Origin: Gemmatimonadaceae bacterium
GTDB taxonomy: Bacteria > Gemmatimonadota > Gemmatimonadetes > Gemmatimonadales > Gemmatimonadaceae
Length of the DNA stretch: 6,802 nt
Assembly (NCBI GenBank): GCA_025451425.1
Contig: JANWKK010000101.1
Location: 1-6,802 of the forward strand
Reading direction: 5' to 3'
Part shown: one piece after another, positions 5,470 to 6,802 of the stretch
Numbering within the stretch: the stretch's first letter is position 1
Layout: each line of letters opens with the position of its first letter
Notes under the pieces: generated by a model
What the model saw: only the letters and a program-made list of their open reading frames with translations
Told to the model about the DNA's origin: nothing
The model's database searches: none
Made by a program: the position numbers and the translations under genes

Positions 5470-5492
5470 AGCGATATCTCCTGGCCAGTCAA
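5464..5492 (-). promoter_or_regulatory. Predicted sigma-70 promoter of the arsR operon
   Basis: Minus-strand -35 TTGACT (5487-5492), 17-bp spacer, -10 TATCTA (5464-5469). The -10 is the outer end of the palindrome's distal arm, so bound repressor would block RNA polymerase. Confidence 0.7.
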
Positions 5493-5580
5493 GGGGCACT
5501 TCGATGCGCCGAGCTCAACCCGGGTCGCGAGGTAGAGCGGCGGCACGCGTTACGTCGGTTCGCCTGCTCAAAGCCTTGAC

Positions 5581-5922
5581 TCAGTGGGACTTTGCGAACC
5601 CTCGCCCGAGCAAGCGACGGCCCAGGCTGCCGGCATATGCTCCGACGAGCGGAAAAAGAAGGACGGCCAGCATGGGGAGAGTGTGCACGCCCGGCGAAAG
5701 AGCCAATGCGTGGGCTGGAATCCAGACACCCACGCACAGAGCGACGAGCCACGGTGGGAGAGAGGTCGCCAACGTCACCAGGCCGGCAAGCAATAGCATC
5801 GAGATCGCGCTGATCCCGGTGTCATCCCAGCCGGGACGCGAATCGACGTACGCGATGGCGATGCCGCCGGCGAGCGCGATAAGAAGTGCTGCCCAATTCA
5901 GGAACCGGCTCCAGCTGATCAT
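5581..5922 (-). CDS. Small four-helix membrane protein of unknown function
   Basis: A 113-aa protein I do not recognise. Predicted membrane helices lie at about residues 8-26, 37-53, 56-73 and 83-103, and a basic C-terminus (RRLLGRGFAKSH) suggests a cytoplasmic end. The short polar segment DSRPGWDDTG (27-36) would be outside. The frame is open to 6015, but the ATG at 5922 is chosen because GGAGG (5931-5935, within a GGAGGGGG run) lies 8 nt before it and a consensus-like promoter lies inside the longer version. It is monocistronic: it ends 88 bp from the arsR promoter and diverges from the ORF at 6184. No motif suggests an activity. Confidence 0.75.
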   Translation of the reverse strand: MISWSRFLNWAALLIALAGGIAIAYVDSRPGWDDTGISAISMLLLAGLVTLATSLPPWLVALCVGVWIPAHALALSPGVHTLPMLAVLLFPLVGAYAGSLGRRLLGRGFAKSH

Positions 5923-5962
5923 GCGGTCCCCCTCCAACGTGAGATTCGGTACTTCTAGCGCA

Positions 5963-5991
5963 ACACTACCAATGCGCACTATTTCTGTCAA
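5963..5991 (-). promoter_or_regulatory. Predicted sigma-70 promoter of the small membrane protein gene
   Basis: Consensus -35 TTGACA (5986-5991), 17-bp spacer, -10 TAGTGT (5963-5968) keeping the key TA....T bases. It gives a leader of roughly 35 nt to the ATG at 5922 and supports that start. Confidence 0.65.
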
Positions 5992-6137
5992 GTACTTTGC
6001 GATGCAGAGGCGCATGGCTTCGACCTCGAGATCAACTCTCAGTCGCCGGATATTCCCGCGTCAGGAGTTCTCACCCTGCCGGTTCCGCGGGAGGCTGAAC
6101 GTGCGTCTCGACGTTCGCCCGTAACGACTCAACTGGT

Positions 6138-6160
6138 GTGCTCGGCGCTAGGACGAGCAC
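6138..6160. other. Short inverted repeat upstream of the 6184 ORF
   Basis: GTGCTCG and CGAGCAC (7-bp arms, 9-nt loop). A weaker pair, GAACGT/ACGTTC, lies at 6097-6116. They sit in the 261-bp divergent gap and could be operator half-sites or chance; no clear plus-strand promoter was found. Confidence 0.3.
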
Positions 6161-6183
6161 GTGCGCTCGCGTAGTTTGCCGAG

Positions 6184-6495
6184 ATGGGCGATTGGACACC
6201 GGAGCGCATCACGCAACAGCAGCGGCTCGCACTGGCCGGTCGTGCTGGCGTTTGGATGTTCCTCGAAGGCGGACCGCGGCATGGGTCCCGCGGCTTCGTT
6301 CCGCATGTGGACTGGCCGTTCCTGATCATGGTGGATGCCGAAGGGGCGACATGGTCTTTCGCGAGTCCGCCAGGATCCACATCTCCTCCAGTCGGCGCCA
6401 GCCTTGTCGGCACCTATGTCTTCGACGACGAGCGAGAGGCCATGACGTGGCGCGGTTCCGACACGACGCCCGAAATACCGACCGTACGTTCCTAG
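6184..6495 (+). CDS. Hypothetical protein, 103 aa
   Basis: I do not recognise this protein. It is a small soluble product with several tryptophans (W4, W24, W44, W57, W89), a glycine-rich turn GGPRHGSRGF (29-38), a beta-rich middle (FLIMVDAEGATWSFA, 46-60) and an acidic/basic patch DDEREAMTWRG (81-91). Codon third positions are moderately GC-rich, which favours a real gene, though less strongly than in its neighbours. There is no strong Shine-Dalgarno before the ATG and no signal peptide. It lies 56 bp upstream of the S9 peptidase on the same strand and could be co-transcribed with it. Confidence 0.55.
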   Translation: MGDWTPERITQQQRLALAGRAGVWMFLEGGPRHGSRGFVPHVDWPFLIMVDAEGATWSFASPPGSTSPPVGASLVGTYVFDDEREAMTWRGSDTTPEIPTVRS

Positions 6496-6551
6496 ACGTT
6501 CAGAGCCTGTCAGTTTTCTAAATCTTCCCCAACCGTCTCAGCAGGAGTCTC

Positions 6552-6802
6552 ATGACGCATCGCTCTGCCGTCCTTTTCGGCCGCGTCAGCCGCGCCGCAC
6601 TCACAGCCCTTTCAGCCGCCGCGCTCGTCGGCGTCGGTCTCCCGGCGGTCGCACAGACGTCCCCCCCGCCGGCTGCGTTCACGATCCAGCAGGTCACGAG
6701 CTATCCCTTTCCTACCGAGCTGACGACGGCGCCCACCGGCTCCCGCCTCGCGTGGGTATTCGACGAACGCGGCGTACGAAACGTGTACGCCGCCGAAGGT
6801 CC
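6552..6802 (+). CDS. Secreted S9-family (prolyl oligopeptidase/DPP-type) peptidase, N-terminal part
   Basis: Only the first 83 codons are in the window. The N-terminus is a signal peptide: basic start (MTHRSAVLFGRVSR), hydrophobic alanine/leucine core (residues about 15-31), and cleavage probably after AVA (32-34). The mature start FTIQQVTSYPFPTELTTAP (43-61), followed by GSRLAWVFDERGVRNVYAAEG, matches the first blade of the beta-propeller of bacterial S9 peptidases; the catalytic alpha/beta-hydrolase domain would lie far downstream. AGGAG at 6543-6547 sits 4 nt before the ATG. It is expected to cut peptides outside the cytoplasm. Without the catalytic domain in view, a propeller-only protein cannot be excluded. 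Confidence 0.8.
   Translation, partial: MTHRSAVLFGRVSRAALTALSAAALVGVGLPAVAQTSPPPAAFTIQQVTSYPFPTELTTAPTGSRLAWVFDERGVRNVYAAEG

Overview
The window is a GC-rich piece of bacterial chromosome with ten protein genes, one gene fragment and a large tandem repeat. The mix (secreted S9-type peptidase, small stress or enzyme operon, ECF-type sigma remnant) would fit a soil bacterium such as a member of Gemmatimonadota. That placement is an inference from gene style only; no rRNA or other marker is present.

Left part (1-2219). A citrate/tricarballylate-type MFS transporter, cut by the left edge, and a family I inorganic pyrophosphatase lie in tandem on the minus strand. Diverging from them on the plus strand is a DUF937 (YidB-like) protein.

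Middle (2220-3271). There is no intact gene here. About 34 copies of a 21-bp unit run from 2249 to about 2965, with nested higher-order repeats of 63 bp and 105 bp. The right end of the array is in codon phase with a minus-strand fragment of an ECF-type sigma factor. That fragment keeps region 4 but has lost region 2, so the array may have grown out of the sigma factor's heptad-encoding tail.

Operon (3272-5430, minus strand). The order of transcription is ArsR-family repressor, SRPBCC/AHSA1 protein, VOC/glyoxalase-like protein, DoxX-like membrane protein, DUF1801 protein. The genes overlap or are closely spaced. A perfect 18-bp inverted repeat lies between the arsR start codon and its predicted -35 box and covers the predicted -10 box. 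This suggests an autoregulated, repressor-controlled operon.

Right part (5471-6802). A small four-helix membrane protein (minus strand) has a good sigma-70-like promoter. It is followed by an unrecognised 103-residue plus-strand ORF and by the first 83 codons of a secreted S9-family (prolyl oligopeptidase/DPP-type) peptidase.

The most unusual content is the 21-bp array, whose period equals two turns of B-DNA, together with its relation to the sigma fragment. The next most unusual are the arsR operator and a modest excess of the word GTTAGGY.
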